Positions 45,712 to 55,411 are shown, counted from the stretch's first letter. The stretch is 64,000 nt of DNA from Bryobacterales bacterium (GCA_016721425.1 JADKID010000041.1:1-64000); one strand, 5' to 3'. Translations and numbers: made by a program. Notes: a model not told the origin generated them from the letters alone.

Positions 45712-46038
45712 ATGCTCACGAAACGAATTCGAATCCGGTTGAAGGCCTACGATCATCGCTTGCTCGATCAGAGCACGACGGAGATCGTCGAAACCGCCAA
45801 GCGCGCGGGTGCGCGTGTTGCGGGGCCGATTCCCCTGCCCACAGTGCGCAACTCGTTCACAGTGAACCGCTCGCCGCACGTGGACAAGAAGTCCCGCGAA
45901 CAGTTCGAGATCCGCACGCACAAGCGCCTGCTGGATATTCTTGAACCGACGCAGGACACCGTTGATGCCCTCAGCCGGCTGGATTTGCCGGCGGGTGTCG
46001 ACGTGCAAATCAAGGCCTACCACAAGGGGGCGAAGTAA
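45712..46038 (+). CDS. rpsJ: Ribosomal protein S10
   Basis: A 108-residue protein, also the NusE factor of antitermination. Conserved IRLKAYDHRLLDQS and PLPTVRNSFTVNRSPHVDKKSREQFE (the last part spans about residues 43-68). First gene of the S10 unit, 52 bases after tuf. A 127-base gap follows before rplC, with no structure I can defend. Confidence 0.97.
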   Translation: MLTKRIRIRLKAYDHRLLDQSTTEIVETAKRAGARVAGPIPLPTVRNSFTVNRSPHVDKKSREQFEIRTHKRLLDILEPTQDTVDALSRLDLPAGVDVQIKAYHKGAK

Positions 46039-46165
46039 GCGCCATCGCGCTAGCTCAGGCGGGTGAAACCGTGGGAGCGAGTCGGTGACGCAGACTACTC
46101 CGCTGGACCGGACAGCACGTGAAAACGGGTCGTCGCTGGAGGCGGAAGCAGGGAACTGAGGGAAT

Positions 46166-46792
46166 ATGAGCCCAGGAATAATCGGCAAAAAAATCGGGAT
46201 GACGCAGGTGTTCCGGCCTGATGGCCAGGTGGTACCCGTCACTCTTCTGAAGGCGGGGCCCTGCGTAGTGACGCAGCGCAAGACGCCGGCCAGCGACGGC
46301 TACGACGCCGTTCAGGTAGGCCTGGTTGATTTCGCGAAGAAGCAGAACAAGCCAATGACCGGCCACTTCAAGAAGGCTGGCGCTGACGGCGTGAAGTACA
46401 TCCGCGAGTTTAAACTCAAGCCGGGCAATGGCGACCTGAAGCTGGGCGACAAGATCCTGGTGGACCAGTTCAAGCCTAAGGACAAAGTGGACGTCACCGG
46501 TGTGAGCAAGGGCCGGGGCTTCCAGGGTGTGGTCAAGCGCCACGGCTTCGGCGGCGGCGAGGGATCGCATGGTTCGATGTTCCACCGGGCTCCTGGTTCG
46601 ATCGGTGCGTCCAGCTACCCTTCGCGGGTGTTTCCGGGGACTCGCCTGCCGGGCCAAATGGGCGATGTGCAGGTGACGGTGCGCAACCTCGAGGTAATCG
46701 ACGTTGATACCGAAGATAACGTTCTGATGGTCAAGGGCGCAGTGCCCGGGCCGAACGGCGCGTACGTGATCGTGCGCCGGGCGAAGAGGTAA
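46166..46792 (+). CDS. rplC: Ribosomal protein L3
   Basis: A 208-residue early 50S assembly protein with SPGIIGKKIGMTQVF start and the loop around HGFGGGEGSHGSMFHRAPGS reaching towards the peptidyl transferase centre. Standard length. Confidence 0.96.
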   Translation: MSPGIIGKKIGMTQVFRPDGQVVPVTLLKAGPCVVTQRKTPASDGYDAVQVGLVDFAKKQNKPMTGHFKKAGADGVKYIREFKLKPGNGDLKLGDKILVDQFKPKDKVDVTGVSKGRGFQGVVKRHGFGGGEGSHGSMFHRAPGSIGASSYPSRVFPGTRLPGQMGDVQVTVRNLEVIDVDTEDNVLMVKGAVPGPNGAYVIVRRAKR

Positions 46793-46798
46793 CCCACC

Positions 46799-47425
46799 AT
46801 GCCTAAGGTTGACGTAATCGATTTCAAAAATGAGAAGGTGGGCGAGATCGAACTCTCCGACGCGGTCTTCGCCGCGGCCGTAAACGAGAATTTGATCTAC
46901 GAGTCCGTCCGTAACTATCTGGCCGGCCAGCGCAGCGGCAACGCGAAGACCAAGGTGCGCCGCGAAGTCGCGGGCGCCGGTAAGAAGTTGTGGCGGCAAA
47001 AGGGCACAGGCCGGGCGCGCGTCGGTTCCATCCGATCGCCGCTGTGGCGGCATGGCGGCACGACGCACGGACCGGTTCCGCGCGACTACTCCTACCGCTT
47101 GAATCGCAAGATGGTTCTGGGCGCGTTGCGCTCGGCGCTGTCCGCCAAGCTGCGTGATGGCGAGCTCAAGGTGGTTGCCGGCTGGACCCTGGCTGATGCC
47201 AAGACCAAGTCGATGGCTAAGGTGCTCCAGACGCTGGAACTGAACCGGAAAGTGTTGTTGGTCAACACCAACGATGCCAACCGCAATCTCGAACTCGGCA
47301 GCCGTAATCTGCCGGGCGTCAAGCTGGTGGCGACGCACGAGGTGACAACCTACGACCTGCTCGCACACAAGCATGTCGTTTTAAGCGAGGCAGCCGCGAT
47401 AAAGCTGTCGGAGGCGTTGGCGTAA
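46799..47425 (+). CDS. rplD: Ribosomal protein L4
   Basis: A 208-residue protein lining the exit tunnel; the tunnel loop KLWRQKGTGRARVGSIRSPL is intact. In Proteobacteria L4 represses the S10 operon; no matching leader can be claimed here. The stop overlaps the rplW start (TAATG). Confidence 0.96.
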   Translation: MPKVDVIDFKNEKVGEIELSDAVFAAAVNENLIYESVRNYLAGQRSGNAKTKVRREVAGAGKKLWRQKGTGRARVGSIRSPLWRHGGTTHGPVPRDYSYRLNRKMVLGALRSALSAKLRDGELKVVAGWTLADAKTKSMAKVLQTLELNRKVLLVNTNDANRNLELGSRNLPGVKLVATHEVTTYDLLAHKHVVLSEAAAIKLSEALA

Positions 47426-47712
47426 TGAACCGTTACGAAGTCATTGTGCGCCCGATCGTGACCGAAAAGGGCGTCAGCAAGAAGGAAGCCGAGGGGACCC
47501 TCTGTTTCCAGGTACATAAGGACGCCACCAAGACTGACATCAAGGGCGCGATCGAAACGCTCTTCAAGGTCAAGGTGGACGACATCCGCACGGCAACATT
47601 CGAAGGCAAGTTGCGCCGGCGTGGCCGTTACGCGGGTTACAAGAGCGACTGGAAGAAAGCCTACGTTCGTTTGAAGACCGGCCAGAAGATGCCGGAATAC
47701 ACGGAACTCTAA
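47425..47712 (+). CDS. rplW: Ribosomal protein L23
   Basis: A 95-residue protein at the tunnel exit, docking site for trigger factor and SRP. Conserved VIVRPIVTEKG start and RGRYAGYKSDWKKAYV. Standard length. Confidence 0.96.
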   Translation: MNRYEVIVRPIVTEKGVSKKEAEGTLCFQVHKDATKTDIKGAIETLFKVKVDDIRTATFEGKLRRRGRYAGYKSDWKKAYVRLKTGQKMPEYTEL

Positions 47713-47728
47713 GGGAGGACTGAAGAAA

Positions 47729-48559
47729 ATGCCAATCAAATCATTCCGCCCGACGACTCCGACCAAGCGCTTCCAGACGGTAGTCACTCGCGAGGACATC
47801 ACCAAGCAGACGCCGGAAAAGGGTCTGACACAGAAGATCACGAAGTCCGGCGGCCGCAACAACAAGGGCCACCTGGTGATTCGCTTCCGTGGCGGTGGCC
47901 ACAAACAGACCTACCGGATCATCGATTTCAAGCGCGACAAGCACGGCATTCCGGCCAAGGTGGCTTCGATCGAGTACGATCCCTGCCGCAGCGCCCGCAT
48001 CGCACTCCTCAACTATGTGGACGGCGAGAAGCGCTACATTCTGGCTCCGGTGGGCCTGGAAGTGGGACGCACGGTAGTATCGGGGCCGAAGGCTGATATT
48101 CTGGTGGGCAACTCGTTGCCGCTCGAGAACATCCCGGCCGGTACCATCGTGCACAACGTGGAATTGCGGCCCGGCAAGGGCGGCCAGATGGTCCGCTCGG
48201 CCGGCGCATCCGCCCAGTTGGTGTCGAGAGAGAGTGGCATGGCGCTGTTGAAGCTCCCTTCGGGTGAGGTTCGCCGCGTGATGACAGTCTGCTACGCCAC
48301 CATCGGCCAGGTGGGCAACCTGGATCATGAGAACGAATCGCTTGGGAAGGCCGGCCGCAGCCGTTGGAAGGGCATCAAGCCTCACAACCGCGGCGTCTCG
48401 ATGAACCCGGTGGATCACCCGCACGGCGGTGGCGAAGGCCGCACGTCCGGCGGACGCCACCCGGTCACTCCCTGGGGCCAGCCGACGCGTGGTTTCAAGA
48501 CCCGCAACAACAAGCGCACCGACCAGTACATCGCGACCCCTAGGTCGAAGAACAAGTAA
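47729..48559 (+). CDS. rplB: Ribosomal protein L2
   Basis: A 276-residue protein next to the peptidyl transferase centre. The catalytic-region His lies in MNPVDHPHGGGEGR, intact. Ribosome site GGGAGG upstream. Confidence 0.97.
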   Translation: MPIKSFRPTTPTKRFQTVVTREDITKQTPEKGLTQKITKSGGRNNKGHLVIRFRGGGHKQTYRIIDFKRDKHGIPAKVASIEYDPCRSARIALLNYVDGEKRYILAPVGLEVGRTVVSGPKADILVGNSLPLENIPAGTIVHNVELRPGKGGQMVRSAGASAQLVSRESGMALLKLPSGEVRRVMTVCYATIGQVGNLDHENESLGKAGRSRWKGIKPHNRGVSMNPVDHPHGGGEGRTSGGRHPVTPWGQPTRGFKTRNNKRTDQYIATPRSKNK

Positions 48560-48578
48560 GCGATAGGGACTAAAGACG

Positions 48579-48860
48579 ATGAGCCGTTCACTGAAAAAAG
48601 GGCCGTTTACCGACGATCACCTGATCCAGAAGGTGCTGACGCTGAACGCCAAGAGCGAAAAGAAGGTCGTCCGGACCTGGTCGCGCCGCTCGACGATCAT
48701 GCCGGAGTTTATCGGGCACACGATCGCCGTGCACAACGGTAAGAAGTTCATTCCCGTGTACGTCACCGAGAATATGGTGGGACACAAGCTGGGTGAGTTT
48801 TCTCCCACCCGGACCTTCAAGGGCCACGCGGCTAAGGCCGACAAGGGTAAGCCGGCTTAA
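48579..48860 (+). CDS. rpsS: Ribosomal protein S19
   Basis: A 93-residue 30S head protein, start MSRSLKKGPFTDDHLIQKV, with the RRSTIMPEFIGHTIAVHNG core. Standard length. Confidence 0.97.
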   Translation: MSRSLKKGPFTDDHLIQKVLTLNAKSEKKVVRTWSRRSTIMPEFIGHTIAVHNGKKFIPVYVTENMVGHKLGEFSPTRTFKGHAAKADKGKPA

Positions 48861-48890
48861 GGCTCCCGGAAGGAATAAGGAATTAAGGAT

Positions 48891-49250
48891 ATGGAAGCGA
48901 GAGCGGAAGCCAGATTCATCCGGGTGTCGGCGCAGAAAGCGCGGCTCGTTATCGACCTCATTCGTGGCCGCAAGGCTGGCGATGCGATTACGATTCTGAA
49001 AACGACCAACAAGCGGGTGGCGCCGACGATCGAGAAAGTTCTGCGCTCGGCAATTGCCAACGCGGAGAATCGTCAAACGGACCTCGATGTCGACACACTG
49101 ATTGTCACCGAGGCCTATGTCAACGAAGGCCCGCGTCAGAAGCGTGTGCGTCCTGCCCCGATGGGCCGGGCATACCGCATCCAGCGCCGGACGGCACACA
49201 TTGTGGTGAAGGTCGGCGAAAAGAACGCCGCCCCGTCGAGCCAGAAATAA
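48891..49250 (+). CDS. rplV: Ribosomal protein L22
   Basis: A 119-residue protein with the tunnel-lining beta hairpin (EGPRQKRVRPAPMGRAYRI). No macrolide-type insertion seen in the loop. Confidence 0.96.
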   Translation: MEARAEARFIRVSAQKARLVIDLIRGRKAGDAITILKTTNKRVAPTIEKVLRSAIANAENRQTDLDVDTLIVTEAYVNEGPRQKRVRPAPMGRAYRIQRRTAHIVVKVGEKNAAPSSQK

Positions 49251-49268
49251 GCGGAGTGTATTGATCGC

Positions 49269-50153
49269 ATGGGTCAAAAAGTTCATCCCTACGGATTCCG
49301 GTTGGGCGTCACCAAGAACTGGCGCTCCCGCTGGTTCGCGACCAAGGACTATGCCAAGCTCCTCCATCAGGATCTGGAGCTGAAAGAGTCCCTGCGCGAA
49401 CGGCTGAAGGCCGCCGGCGTCAGCTCTGTGGAAGTAGAGCGGCCGAGCGACGCGAAGCTGCGGATCATCATCGCCACCTCCCGTCCCGGTTTGATCATCG
49501 GGCGCAAGGGCGCTGAGATTGAGAAGCTGAAGCAGGAACTGGCGAAGAAGACTGGCGGCGAAGTTTTCATCGACATTCAGGAAGTCCACAAGCCGGAAAT
49601 GGATGCGCAACTCGTTGCTGAATCCATCGCCCTACAGCTTGAGAAGCGCGTGGCCTTCCGCCGCGCGATGCGCAAGAGCGTCGAGAGCGCGCTGCGCTTT
49701 GGATGCAAGGGCATTAAGGTGCGTGTTTCAGGCCGCCTGAACGGCGCTGAAATCGCACGCAGCGAGTGGTATCTGCAAGGCCAACTGCCACTGCATACCC
49801 TGAGAGCGGACATCGATTATGGCTTCGCGCAGGCCTACACCACCTACGGTGTGATCGGCGTAAAGTGCTGGGTCTATAAGGGTGAAGTGTCCACCGACGG
49901 CTTCTCCCGGCGTCCTCGTACGGACGAGCCGAGGCGCAATCCTCGTCCCGACCGTGGCGATCGGGACCGGGGTGGGGATCGCGGAGACCGCCGGGATCGG
50001 CGCCCGACGCGCGATGATCGAGGGCCCGCGCCCGTGATTGCGACGCCTGTTGAAGCTGCCGCGCCAGTGGCCGCCGCTTCCGTAGTGCCGCCCATCGCTC
50101 AGCCGGTTACGCCCAGCTGGAAGCAGGAGCCTGACGCTCCCGCCGCCGAGTAG
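49269..50153 (+). CDS. rpsC: Ribosomal protein S3 with long charged C-terminal extension
   Basis: Residues 1-212 are a normal S3 with KH domain (RPGLIIGRKGAEIEKLKQEL) and C-terminal domain. Residues 213-294 are extra: about 40 residues of Arg/Asp repeats (RGDRDRGGDRGDRRDRR) and then an Ala/Pro/Val-rich stretch. S3 sits at the mRNA entry, so the tail could contact mRNA or other factors. I see no frame break; the tail ends cleanly before rplP. Confidence 0.95.
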   Translation: MGQKVHPYGFRLGVTKNWRSRWFATKDYAKLLHQDLELKESLRERLKAAGVSSVEVERPSDAKLRIIIATSRPGLIIGRKGAEIEKLKQELAKKTGGEVFIDIQEVHKPEMDAQLVAESIALQLEKRVAFRRAMRKSVESALRFGCKGIKVRVSGRLNGAEIARSEWYLQGQLPLHTLRADIDYGFAQAYTTYGVIGVKCWVYKGEVSTDGFSRRPRTDEPRRNPRPDRGDRDRGGDRGDRRDRRPTRDDRGPAPVIATPVEAAAPVAAASVVPPIAQPVTPSWKQEPDAPAAE

Positions 50154-50182
50154 CCAAGAATTAACCAGGGAGAACACGACCC

Positions 50183-50602
<420 letters not shown>

Positions 50603-50627
50603 GCGCCCCGTATAAGGAACTATCGCT

Positions 50628-50828
50628 ATGAAAGCGGACAAGATTCGGGAAATCGACGACAAGGACTTGGCTCTGAAGGTCAAGGACATGCAAGAGCAGA
50701 TCTTCAGGCTGAAGTTCCAGATGTCGATGGGACAGATGGAAGGGCTGAAGAAGTACCGCGAACTGCGGAAGGACAAGGCCCGCATCCTCACCGTGCAGCG
50801 CCAACGCCAGTTGAAGGAGGCGAAGTAG
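50628..50828 (+). CDS. rpmC: Ribosomal protein L29
   Basis: A 66-residue two-helix protein near the tunnel exit (KADKIREIDDKDLALKVKD; AR[I]LTVQRQRQL). Typical length and position between L16 and S17. Confidence 0.95.
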   Translation: MKADKIREIDDKDLALKVKDMQEQIFRLKFQMSMGQMEGLKKYRELRKDKARILTVQRQRQLKEAK

Positions 50829-50832
50829 TTTC

Positions 50833-51126
50833 ATGGCCGATACGCCAAGTACGCACAAGACCGAGAAGCTCGGCGAAGTTGTCTCCACCAAGATGGCGAA
50901 GACGATTGTGGTGCAGGTCACCCGCCGGGTCCCGCATCCGCTCTATAAGCGGATCGTGACCAAGCGCAACAAGTTTTACGCTCACGATGAAGAGAGCACG
51001 GCCAAGGTCGGCGACATCGTCCGGATTATCGAGAGCCGCCCGCTGAGCAAGATGAAGCGTTGGGTGCTGGGCGAAGTCATTCGCCGGGCGGTGGATACCA
51101 GCGTGATCGTCGTCGCGGAGAAGTAG
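50833..51126 (+). CDS. rpsQ: Ribosomal protein S17
   Basis: A 97-residue OB-fold protein (KLGEVVSTKMAKTIVVQVTR; HPLYKRIVTKRNKFYAHDEE). Follows rpmC by 4 bases. Confidence 0.96.
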   Translation: MADTPSTHKTEKLGEVVSTKMAKTIVVQVTRRVPHPLYKRIVTKRNKFYAHDEESTAKVGDIVRIIESRPLSKMKRWVLGEVIRRAVDTSVIVVAEK

Positions 51127-51186
51127 CTCCGGAATCTTGGATCAACGATCTTGGGAAGACGATTTTAGGAAGACGAGGATATTGCC

Positions 51187-51555
51187 ATGATTGGAATGAG
51201 AACAATCCTCGAGGTGGCCGACAATAGTGGCGCCCGCCGGCTGATGTGCATTCTGCCGCGCGGCGGCGACAAAGGATTGCAGGCCGGCTTGGGCGACATC
51301 GTCACCGCGAGTGTCAAGGAGGCCGCCCCGGACTCCAGCATTAAGAAGGGCAAGGTCGTGAAGTGTGTCATCGTGCGCATGCGCAAGGAGACACGCCGCA
51401 AGGACGGAACTTACATCCGTTTCGACTCGAATGCCGCTGTGCTGGTGACTGATCTGGGCGAGCCCGTCGGGACTCGCGTGTTTGGCCCGGTGGCGCGCGA
51501 ACTGCGCGACAAAAAGTTTATGAAGATTGTTTCGCTGGCTCCGGAGGTGATCTAA
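51187..51555 (+). CDS. rplN: Ribosomal protein L14
   Basis: A 122-residue protein (MIGMRTILEVADNSGARRL; GTRVFGPVARELRDKKFMKI) forming an intersubunit bridge. Standard length. Confidence 0.97.
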   Translation: MIGMRTILEVADNSGARRLMCILPRGGDKGLQAGLGDIVTASVKEAAPDSSIKKGKVVKCVIVRMRKETRRKDGTYIRFDSNAAVLVTDLGEPVGTRVFGPVARELRDKKFMKIVSLAPEVI

Positions 51556-51557
51556 CC

Positions 51558-51935
51558 ATGGCGGGCCGACTGGCAAACCGGCATAACGAGCCGAAAGAGA
51601 CCGTAAAGATTCGCATTCGCAAGAACGACACCGTCAAGGTGATCGCCGGCCGCGACAAGGGTAAGGTCGGGCGGGTGCTGGAAGTCAATCGCGAGACCGG
51701 ACGCATCCTGGTTGAGGGTGTGATGATGGCGAAGAAGCACGTGAAGCCGAATCCCGCCAAGGGAATCAAGGGTGGCATCGCGGAGCGTGAGGCCACCATC
51801 AACGCATCCAACGTCATGATCGTCACCGCCGACGGCAAGACATCGCGCATCGGTGTGCGCATGGAGACCGTGGGTGGCAAGACGCGGCGAACCCGCGTTG
51901 CGGTGAAGACCGGCGAGTCCCTCGACAAGAAGTAA
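51558..51935 (+). CDS. rplX: Ribosomal protein L24
   Basis: A 125-residue KOW-domain assembly initiator. The usual start (KIRIRKNDTVKVIAGRDKGK) is preceded by about 16 extra residues (MAGRLANRHNEPKETV). The ATG at 51558 lies only 2 bases after the rplN stop, which supports the longer form. Confidence 0.94.
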   Translation: MAGRLANRHNEPKETVKIRIRKNDTVKVIAGRDKGKVGRVLEVNRETGRILVEGVMMAKKHVKPNPAKGIKGGIAEREATINASNVMIVTADGKTSRIGVRMETVGGKTRRTRVAVKTGESLDKK

Positions 51936-51959
51936 CGAGGAAACGCTGAGAGGAAAGCA

Positions 51960-52505
51960 ATGAGCGCGAGACTGAGAGAACACTATTTGAAGAATGTGCT
52001 GCCCGTCCTGATGAAGGACTTTGGCATCACCAACGTGATGGCTGCTCCCAAGGTGGAGAAGGTCACCGTCAATATCGGCCTGGGCGAAGCAACCCAGAAC
52101 CCGAAACTAATTGACGGCGCAGTCACGGAGATGGGTCAGATCTGTGGGCAGAAGCCGGTGATCACCAAGGCGCGCAAATCCATCGCGGCATTCAAACTGC
52201 GCGAGGGCATGGCGATCGGCTGCATGGTGACACTGCGCGGCGACACGATGTATGAGTTTCTGGACCGCCTGATGAACGTGGCTCTCCCGCGCGTTCGCGA
52301 CTTCCGGGGTGTTTCGAGCAAGAGTTTCGATGGCCGCGGCAACTACACGCTGGGTCTGAAGGACCAGTTCATCTTCCCTGAAATCGCCTACGAGAAGGTG
52401 GAGAAGGTGAAGGGCATGAATATCTCCATCACGACGAGCGCCTCGTCGGATGCAGAGGCACTGGCGCTTTTGAAGCTGATGGGCATGCCGTTCCGTCAGA
52501 ACTAG
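51960..52505 (+). CDS. rplE: Ribosomal protein L5
   Basis: A 181-residue 5S rRNA-binding protein (INIGLGEA-like region NIGLGEATQNPKLIDGAV; FDGRGNYTLGLKDQFIFPEI). Standard length. Confidence 0.97.
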   Translation: MSARLREHYLKNVLPVLMKDFGITNVMAAPKVEKVTVNIGLGEATQNPKLIDGAVTEMGQICGQKPVITKARKSIAAFKLREGMAIGCMVTLRGDTMYEFLDRLMNVALPRVRDFRGVSSKSFDGRGNYTLGLKDQFIFPEIAYEKVEKVKGMNISITTSASSDAEALALLKLMGMPFRQN

Positions 52506-52533
52506 GTTTGGCACCGCAGAAGGAGCTATAAGA

Positions 52534-52719
52534 ATGGCGACAACAGCCAAAATTGCCAAGGACGAAAAAACGCCGAAGTTCAAGATTCGGCACCGAAATC
52601 GCTGCAAGCGGTGCGGCCGTCCTCGTGGCTACTTGCGTAAGTTCGAACTCTGCCGGATCTGCTTCCGCCAGCTCTCGCTGGCCGGCGAGGTCCCCGGCGT
52701 GACCAAGTCCAGCTGGTAA
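52534..52719 (+). CDS. rpsZ: Ribosomal protein S14, short zinc-binding type
   Basis: A 61-residue S14 of the zinc form with Cys24, Cys27, Cys40 and Cys43 (CKRC and CRIC). The zinc-free long form is about 100 residues. Paired with zinc-type S4 and L36 in this window, it indicates a cell without zinc-sparing copies here. Confidence 0.96.
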   Translation: MATTAKIAKDEKTPKFKIRHRNRCKRCGRPRGYLRKFELCRICFRQLSLAGEVPGVTKSSW

Positions 52720-52781
52720 ACAGCCGGATACTGACACGCTGAACTACTGGCAACCGTTAGACGACAGGAAGAGTTTCAATC

Positions 52782-53177
52782 ATGGTTTCCGACCCCATCG
52801 CCGACATGCTGACACGCATTCGGAACGCTATCAAGGCGCGTTTCCCGAAGGTGGACGTCCCTGCCTCGAAGCTGAAGACAGAGATCGCCCGGATCCTGAA
52901 GGACGAAGGCTATATTCTGAACTACAAGATCGTGGACGACGGCAATCACAAGGCCATCCGCGTTTACTTGAAGTACACAGCGGCCAACGCCCCGGTGATC
53001 TCCAATATCGAGCGCGTTTCGCGGCCTGGCTGCCGCGTCTACGTCGGCAGCGACGAAATTCCGAAGGTCCTGGGCGGCCTCGGCATCAATATCATGACCA
53101 CTCCGCGAGGGGTGATGACCGGGAAGGCCGCGCGCAAAGAAGGCGTCGGCGGCGAAGTGCTCTGCCGGGTCTTCTAG
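52782..53177 (+). CDS. rpsH: Ribosomal protein S8
   Basis: A 131-residue 16S-binding protein (DPIADMLTRIRNAIKARFPK; TTPRGVMTGKAARKEGVGGE). In E. coli S8 represses the spc operon; no leader claim is made here. Confidence 0.97.
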   Translation: MVSDPIADMLTRIRNAIKARFPKVDVPASKLKTEIARILKDEGYILNYKIVDDGNHKAIRVYLKYTAANAPVISNIERVSRPGCRVYVGSDEIPKVLGGLGINIMTTPRGVMTGKAARKEGVGGEVLCRVF

Positions 53178-53248
53178 GACCCTGGCGGCGCGTGAAGATT
53201 CAAGTCTGGAAATCTACAGGTTTCCTGGAAAGCGGACTGGAGTAAGGA

Positions 53249-53785
53249 ATGTCTAGAGTTGGAAAAAAGCCCATCCCGCTGCCTGTTGGTGTAAAGATCA
53301 ACATCGGCGCGGAGATGGAAGTGACCGGGCCAAAGGGCGTGCTGACTGTGCCGATCCCGCACGGTGTGCGCATCGAAAAGAACGATGCCACGCTGGACGT
53401 GAAGCGCGACAGTGACGCCTATGCGGCCGTCCATGGATTGACCCGGGCGCTGGCCTCGAACGCGGTTGTCGGAGTCAGCGCTGGTTTCACGCGCGAGCTC
53501 GACATCGTCGGCATTGGCTACCGCGCTGAAGTGAAGGGCAACGTCATCGTCTTCCTTTTGGGCTATTCGCATCCCATTGAGTACGTCCTGCCAGCCGGCA
53601 TCGATGCCAAGATCGACAAGAACACGCATCTTGTCCTGAGCGGCATCGATAAGCAGGCGCTCGGCCAGGTGGCTGCGAACGTTCGCATGCTGCGTCCCCC
53701 GGAACCCTACAAGCAGAAGGGCATCCGCTACACCGGTGAGGTCCTGCGCAAGAAGGTCGGCAAGACCGGCGCGGGCGGCAAGTAA
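53249..53785 (+). CDS. rplF: Ribosomal protein L6
   Basis: A 178-residue protein near the factor-binding site (SRVGKKPIPLPVGVKI; PPEPYKQKGIRYTGEVLRKK). Standard length. Confidence 0.97.
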   Translation: MSRVGKKPIPLPVGVKINIGAEMEVTGPKGVLTVPIPHGVRIEKNDATLDVKRDSDAYAAVHGLTRALASNAVVGVSAGFTRELDIVGIGYRAEVKGNVIVFLLGYSHPIEYVLPAGIDAKIDKNTHLVLSGIDKQALGQVAANVRMLRPPEPYKQKGIRYTGEVLRKKVGKTGAGGK

Positions 53786-53805
53786 TAGCGCGAGGGTAAT
53801 GAGAA

Positions 53806-54165
53806 ATGAAGCGCACAATCGATAAAGACGCACGCCGCCTACGGATTCACGTCCGCATCCGCAGGCGTGTGGCAGGCTCAGCCGAACGGCCGCGCCTCGC
53901 CGTATTCCGCAGTTTGAAGCACATTTACGCCCAGTTGATTGACGACCGCGCCGGGCGGACCATCGTGTCCGCATCGAGCTCGGAGAAGAATGCCACCGCA
54001 TCCGGTGGCAATCTGGCCGGCGCCAAGGAGATCGGAAAGCTCATCGCTGAGCGTTCGATCGCCAATGGCGTGAAGAAAGTCGTCTTCGACCGCGGCGGAT
54101 TCCTCTACCACGGGCGCATCAAGGCGCTCGCAGACGCCGCCCGCGAAGCGGGACTGGAGTTCTAA
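53806..54165 (+). CDS. rplR: Ribosomal protein L18
   Basis: A 119-residue 5S rRNA-binding protein (RLAVFRSLKHIYAQLIDD; VVFDRGGFLYHGRIKALADA). Standard length. Confidence 0.97.
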   Translation: MKRTIDKDARRLRIHVRIRRRVAGSAERPRLAVFRSLKHIYAQLIDDRAGRTIVSASSSEKNATASGGNLAGAKEIGKLIAERSIANGVKKVVFDRGGFLYHGRIKALADAAREAGLEF

Positions 54166-54169
54166 GATA

Positions 54170-54682
54170 ATGCCAGCCGTTCCTGTGAAGAGAATCGACC
54201 CCAAGGCTCTAAACCTGAAAGAACAGGTCGTGAGCATCAACCGCGTGACCAAAGTGGTCAAGGGCGGTAAGAACCTGAGCTTCTCTGCTCTGGTAGTGAT
54301 CGGCGACCCGGAACAGAAGGTCGTCGGTTTCGGTACCGGCAAGGCGAAGGAAGTTCCCGCCGCCATCAAGAAGGGCATTGAGTCGGCCAAGAAGCACCTC
54401 CGCCATATCCACACGCTGGGCAATACCATCCCGCACGTCGTGGTGGGCAAGTTCGGCGCCGGAGCCGTCCTGCTCAAGCCGGCCCCCGAAGGTACTGGCG
54501 TGATTGCCGGTGGCCCGGTGCGTGCAGTCATCCAGGCTGTCGGCATCCATAACGTGCTGACAAAGTCTCTGGGCACCCACAATCCTCACAACGTGGTGAA
54601 GGCCACCATCGACGCCCTCGATCAGCTCCGTGACAAAGCGGCCGTAGCCGAGTTGCGCGGTTTGAGCGTGGAGAACCTGTAA
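54170..54682 (+). CDS. rpsE: Ribosomal protein S5
   Basis: A 170-residue protein of the decoding region with the double-stranded RNA-binding fold (VSINRVTKVVKGGKNLSFSA) and IAGGPVRAVIQAVGIHNVLT. The loop where spectinomycin mutations arise is unremarkable. 4 bases after rplR. Confidence 0.97.
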   Translation: MPAVPVKRIDPKALNLKEQVVSINRVTKVVKGGKNLSFSALVVIGDPEQKVVGFGTGKAKEVPAAIKKGIESAKKHLRHIHTLGNTIPHVVVGKFGAGAVLLKPAPEGTGVIAGGPVRAVIQAVGIHNVLTKSLGTHNPHNVVKATIDALDQLRDKAAVAELRGLSVENL

Positions 54683-54683
54683 A

Positions 54684-54866
54684 ATGGCAGACGCGACTTT
54701 GAAAATTCAGCTCATTTCGAGCCCCATCGGAAGCCCGGAGAAGCACAAGAAGATCGTGCGTGCTCTCGGCCTGCACAAGATGAACCAGATGGTGGTCAAA
54801 CCTGACTCGCCCGGCTTTCGCGGCATGGCGAGGAAGGTGCCCCATCTGTTGAAGATCGTCGAGTAA
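54684..54866 (+). CDS. rpmD: Ribosomal protein L30
   Basis: A 60-residue protein (LKIQLISSPIGSPEKHKKIV; GMARKVPHLLKIVE). One base after the rpsE stop, so coupled. Confidence 0.95.
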   Translation: MADATLKIQLISSPIGSPEKHKKIVRALGLHKMNQMVVKPDSPGFRGMARKVPHLLKIVE

Positions 54867-54879
54867 GGAACGGATCGCC

Positions 54880-55356
54880 ATGAATCTCAGTGAAGTCAAA
54901 CCGCCCCAAGGGCAAGTTAAGGTACAGCGCCGGGTCGGCCGGGGCATGGGATCCGGACGCGGCAAGTATTCGGGACGCGGTGCGAAGGGCGCCCGTTCCA
55001 TCAGCGGCTATTCCAAGATGCGCGGTTTTGAGGGCGGCCAGATGCCGCTCCACCGCCGCCTGCCGAAGCGCGGCTTTTCAAACGCGATCTTCCAGAAGAA
55101 TCACGCCATCATCAACACAGGCATGTTGGAGTTGCTGGAAGGCGACACCTTCTCCCCGCAATCGTTGAAGGCGGCCGGCATCATCAAGAAGCTCGGTGAT
55201 GGATTGAAGGTTCTTGCGCACGGTGATCTGACCCGCGCGATTCACGTCACCGCCCACCTCTTCTCCAAGACGGCGACCGAAAAGATCGTCGCCGCCGGTG
55301 GCACCTGCACCATTATTGCTCCGAAAGCCGCTCCAAATACTCAGCCGAAAAAGTAG
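54880..55356 (+). CDS. rplO: Ribosomal protein L15
   Basis: A 158-residue late-assembly protein with Gly/Arg-rich N-terminus (GRGMGSGRGKYSGRGAKGAR) and the C-terminal core. Slightly longer than E. coli L15 (144). Confidence 0.96.
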   Translation: MNLSEVKPPQGQVKVQRRVGRGMGSGRGKYSGRGAKGARSISGYSKMRGFEGGQMPLHRRLPKRGFSNAIFQKNHAIINTGMLELLEGDTFSPQSLKAAGIIKKLGDGLKVLAHGDLTRAIHVTAHLFSKTATEKIVAAGGTCTIIAPKAAPNTQPKK

Positions 55357-55411
55357 AATTGTTCTTTCTCCGCTTACGGCGTGAAAGCCGGGACGGAGTT
55401 CGGATCTCACC

